This document shows positions 14,726 to 17,671 of a stretch of 17,671 nucleotides of DNA, piece by piece. The DNA is from Wenyingzhuangia sp. (lineage in GTDB: Bacteria; Bacteroidota; Bacteroidia; Flavobacteriales; Flavobacteriaceae): positions 1 through 17,671 of the forward strand of contig JAHDFK010000025.1 in the NCBI GenBank assembly GCA_020628175.1, written 5' to 3'. How positions within the stretch are numbered: the first letter of the stretch is position 1; each line of letters opens with the position of its first letter. A program made the position numbers and the translations under genes. A model generated the notes under the pieces. The model had not been told where the DNA came from, made no database searches, and saw only the letters and a program-made list of their open reading frames with translations.

Positions 14726-17569
14726 ATGAAAACAGATGTTTTTGCACAAAGACATATTGGTCCAAATTTAGACGAACAATCTCAAATGTTGTCTGAAATA
14801 AAAGTTGATTCTATTGACAAACTAATCGACTTAACCGTTCCGAGTGATATTCGTTTGAAAAACGATTTGCAGTTAAACGATGCTTTAAGTGAATATGAAT
14901 ACATGGATCATATTCAGAAATTATCTGTAAAAAATAAATTATTTAAAAATTACATTGGTTTAGGCTATCATCCTACCATTACACCTGGGGTTATACAACG
15001 TAATATATTAGAAAATCCAGGATGGTATACGGCCTATACACCTTATCAGGCAGAAATTGCACAAGGAAGATTGGAAGCCCTGTTAAACTACCAAACTATG
15101 GTAACCGATTTAACAGGAATGGAAATTGCCAATGCATCGTTATTAGATGAGAGTACTGCTGCTGCCGAAGCCATGATTCTTTTATTTAACACAAGAACAC
15201 GTGCGCAAAAGAAAAACAAAGCTTTACAGTTTTTTGTATCTAACAATGTACTACCCCAAACTATAGATGTTTTATATTCTAGAGCAACTCCTTTAAACAT
15301 AGAGCTAATTGTTACCGATCATGAAAAATTTACCTTTAACGAAAACATTTTTGGAGGTTTGGTACAATATCCGGGTAAAAACGGAAAAGTTGTAGATTAT
15401 AGTGATTTTGTAAAACAAGCTAATAGTTTTGAAGCTCGAATAGCTGTAGCTGCAGACTTATTAAGTTTAACTTTATTAACACCTCCGGGTGAATGGGGCG
15501 CTGATATTGTTGTGGGTACTACACAACGATTTGGAATTCCTATGGGATATGGTGGACCGCATGCAGCATATTTTGCTACAAAAGAAGCTTACAAAAGATC
15601 GTTACCAGGAAGAATTATTGGAGTTACTAAAGATTTAGATGGTAATAGAGCCTTACGTATGGCTTTACAAACTAGAGAGCAACATATCAAACGAGAAAAA
15701 GCAACATCTAACATTTGTACCGCACAGGTATTATTGGCTGTAATGGCTGGTATGTATGGTGTATTTCATGGACCTAAAGGATTAAAATATATTGCAGGTA
15801 AAATTTTAAATCATACCCATACGTTAAACGTTGCTCTTAAATCATTAGGATTCGAGCAAGTAAATCAAGTATTTTTTGATACGTTGAATGTTACGGTTCC
15901 ATCAGCAAAAAAAGTTAAAGAAATTGCTGAATTATTACATATAAACTTTTTATACAACTCAGAAACTTCGGTAAGTATTTCTATTAATGAGACAACAAAT
16001 CTTAGTGACATTAACGAAATTCTTAGAATTTTAACCAAAGCAAGTGGTCAAAATTTCACAGAGATAAAAGAAATAATCCCTGTTGATGTAAAGCCAAACT
16101 TTAAACGTTCATCAGACTATTTAACAAATCCTGTTTTTAATACACATCATTCTGAAACAGCTATGATGCGTTATATTAAAAAACTAGAGCGTAAAGATTT
16201 ATCATTAAATCATTCTATGATTTCTTTAGGTTCTTGTACCATGAAATTGAATGCCGCTTCGGAAATGTTACCGTTAAGTTGGCCTAACTGGGGAAATATT
16301 CACCCTTTTGTGCCTGTAGAACAAGCACAAGGTTATCAAGAAGTATTAAAAGGTTTAGAAAAAGACTTAAATGAAATAACTGGTTTTTATGCAACCTCGT
16401 TACAGCCAAACTCTGGAGCTCAAGGTGAATATGCTGGTTTATTAGTGATTAAAGCTTATCACGAATCTAGAAACGATGCACATAGAAATATTTGCTTAAT
16501 TCCTTCTTCTGCGCACGGAACCAACCCAGCATCTGCTGTAATGGCAGGAATGAAAGTAGTTGTTACAAAAGCTACTGAAGATGGAAATATAGATATTGAT
16601 GATTTACGAGAAAAAGCTTTGGAACACAAAGACAATTTGTCTTGTTTAATGGTTACTTATCCATCTACACATGGTGTTTTTGAAAGTGGAATTAAAGAAA
16701 TTACACAAATTATACACGATAATGGTGGGCAGGTTTATATGGACGGAGCCAACATGAATGCACAAGTTGGCTTAACCAACCCTGCAACTATTGGTGCCGA
16801 TGTTTGTCATCTAAATCTTCACAAAACATTTGCCATCCCTCATGGAGGTGGTGGACCAGGTGTAGGACCAATATGTGTTGTAGAGCACTTAGCTCCTTTT
16901 TTACCTTCTAACCCAATTATTAAAACAGGAGGAGAACATGCCATTACATCTATTTCTGCAGCACCTTGGGGATCTGCCTTAGTTTGTTTAATTTCTTATG
17001 GATATATTAAAATGTTAGGTTCACAAGGTTTAAAATCGGCTACAGAAAATGCGATTTTAAATGCCAACTATATCAAAACAAAACTAGAACCTGCCTTTGA
17101 TATTTTATACTCTGGAGAAAATGGTTTTTGTGCACACGAAATGATTGTTGATTTTAGAGAGTTCAAATCTAAAGGTATTGAAGTTGTAGATGTTGCCAAA
17201 CGTTTGATGGACTATGGTTTTCATGCTCCAACAGTATCTTTCCCAGTAGCAGGAACTTTAATGATAGAGCCTACAGAAAGTGAAAACAAACAAGAGCTAG
17301 ACACTTTTATTAATGCCATGCTAAGTATTAAAAAAGAAATTGATGAGCTAGAACAACATAACGAAAGTTCTGTATTAAAAAATGCACCTCACACCCAAGA
17401 AATGCTTACAAGTGATACATGGAACTTTAACTATACTAGAAAAAAAGCAGCATACCCACTAGAGACTAGTGCCGAAAATAAATTTTGGCCTTCTGTTAGA
17501 CGTGTTGATGATGCGTATGGAGATAGAAACCTTGTTTGTTCTTGCGAACCTATTGAGAGTTATGTGTAA
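14726..17569 (+). CDS. gcvP: Glycine dehydrogenase (decarboxylating), P-protein of the glycine cleavage system
   Basis: A 947-residue P-protein with both fused halves. It decarboxylates glycine and loads the aminomethyl group onto the lipoyl arm of H-protein. N-terminal marks include FAQRHIGP at about 5-12 and YTPYQAEIAQGRLEALLNYQ. The C-terminal half holds the pyridoxal-phosphate lysine K700 in NLHKTFAIPHGGGGPG, followed by the Gly-rich loop. SLGSCTMKLNA and SAHGTNPASA are also family signatures. The frame is open to 14687, but MKTDVFAQRHIGP from 14726 is the normal N-terminus. gcvT and gcvH are not in the window. The gene is monocistronic, with a terminator 4 bp after the stop. Confidence 0.97.
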   Translation: MKTDVFAQRHIGPNLDEQSQMLSEIKVDSIDKLIDLTVPSDIRLKNDLQLNDALSEYEYMDHIQKLSVKNKLFKNYIGLGYHPTITPGVIQRNILENPGWYTAYTPYQAEIAQGRLEALLNYQTMVTDLTGMEIANASLLDESTAAAEAMILLFNTRTRAQKKNKALQFFVSNNVLPQTIDVLYSRATPLNIELIVTDHEKFTFNENIFGGLVQYPGKNGKVVDYSDFVKQANSFEARIAVAADLLSLTLLTPPGEWGADIVVGTTQRFGIPMGYGGPHAAYFATKEAYKRSLPGRIIGVTKDLDGNRALRMALQTREQHIKREKATSNICTAQVLLAVMAGMYGVFHGPKGLKYIAGKILNHTHTLNVALKSLGFEQVNQVFFDTLNVTVPSAKKVKEIAELLHINFLYNSETSVSISINETTNLSDINEILRILTKASGQNFTEIKEIIPVDVKPNFKRSSDYLTNPVFNTHHSETAMMRYIKKLERKDLSLNHSMISLGSCTMKLNAASEMLPLSWPNWGNIHPFVPVEQAQGYQEVLKGLEKDLNEITGFYATSLQPNSGAQGEYAGLLVIKAYHESRNDAHRNICLIPSSAHGTNPASAVMAGMKVVVTKATEDGNIDIDDLREKALEHKDNLSCLMVTYPSTHGVFESGIKEITQIIHDNGGQVYMDGANMNAQVGLTNPATIGADVCHLNLHKTFAIPHGGGGPGVGPICVVEHLAPFLPSNPIIKTGGEHAITSISAAPWGSALVCLISYGYIKMLGSQGLKSATENAILNANYIKTKLEPAFDILYSGENGFCAHEMIVDFREFKSKGIEVVDVAKRLMDYGFHAPTVSFPVAGTLMIEPTESENKQELDTFINAMLSIKKEIDELEQHNESSVLKNAPHTQEMLTSDTWNFNYTRKKAAYPLETSAENKFWPSVRRVDDAYGDRNLVCSCEPIESYV

Positions 17570-17573
17570 AAAA

Positions 17574-17610
17574 AAACGCCTTAAAATTATTTTTTTAAGG
17601 CGTTTCTTTT
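17574..17610 (+). terminator. Rho-independent terminator of gcvP
   Basis: A 13-bp perfect stem (17574-17586 with 17593-17605, core ACGCCTTAAAA) encloses a 6-base loop and is followed by a T-rich tail to 17610. The right IS end begins 7 bp later. Confidence 0.88.
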
Positions 17611-17617
17611 AAATAGC

Positions 17618-17671
17618 GACACTGTCCCACAATTTGTGTAAGTTTTAAAAATAGGGTTTAGTTCTTTTATA
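17618..17671. mobile_element. End of an IS256-family-like insertion sequence (right edge)
   Basis: Exact reverse complement of 1-54. The tip GACACTGTCC begins at 17618 and the IS continues out of the window to the right. Perfect identity beyond the likely 25-bp terminal repeat suggests that both edges are the same end of the same element, so the two IS copies would be inverted relative to each other. The insertion lies 48 bp beyond gcvP and past its terminator, so it damages no gene. Confidence 0.7.

Noticed and set aside
1..17671. Composite transposon carrying the whole window as cargo
   Set aside because: The inner genes are core housekeeping genes in what I recall as normal flavobacterial order, with uniform composition and no resistance, catabolic or accessory cargo. 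IS copies flanking a core region explain the ends better.

Overview
The window is an AT-rich stretch (about one third G+C by eye) carrying housekeeping genes of a marine-type Flavobacteriaceae (Bacteroidota), for example a Polaribacter or Tenacibaculum relative. The evidence is the protein sequences, the near absence of Shine-Dalgarno sequences, and boxes matching the Bacteroidota -7 promoter element TAnnTTTG in front of most transcription units. Genus is inference.

Edges: bases 1-54 and 17618-17671 are perfect inverted copies of each other. They look like one end of an IS256-family insertion sequence, with the IS bodies lying outside the window. The window is therefore the 17.6 kb between two oppositely oriented IS copies, most likely a draft contig that breaks at them rather than a transposon with this cargo.

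Left block (70-6393, all minus strand): a BadF/BadG-type N-acetylglucosamine kinase; rpsA (six S1 domains) with its own promoter and terminator; an unrecognised membrane protein with a GEEISWGQR motif; a DsbD-type transmembrane thiol:disulfide reductase; and a NUDIX hydrolase.

Middle (6401-8252): pyrE starts only 7 bp from the divergent NUDIX gene. A strong palindromic terminator follows, then an SRPBCC-fold gene that converges on a single-domain birA, with the two stop codons overlapping.

Right block: a seven-gene plus-strand cluster, rsfS-ftsH-LUD protein-cdsA-psd-acyl-CoA-binding protein-YceI lipoprotein (8329-13737). All gaps are 24 bp or less, and a UUCG-loop terminator ends it. It joins ribosome silencing, membrane proteolysis and phosphatidylethanolamine synthesis. 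After it come a UbiA-like membrane protein on the minus strand and gcvP (glycine decarboxylase P-protein) on the plus strand with its own terminator, just before the right IS end.

I see no tRNA, rRNA, CRISPR array, prophage, toxin-antitoxin or defence genes. No gap between genes exceeds 300 bases. The content is conserved core genome, and I do not find an undescribed multi-gene system. The items most worth a second look are the IS ends, the interlocked divergent promoters, and the two poorly characterised membrane proteins.
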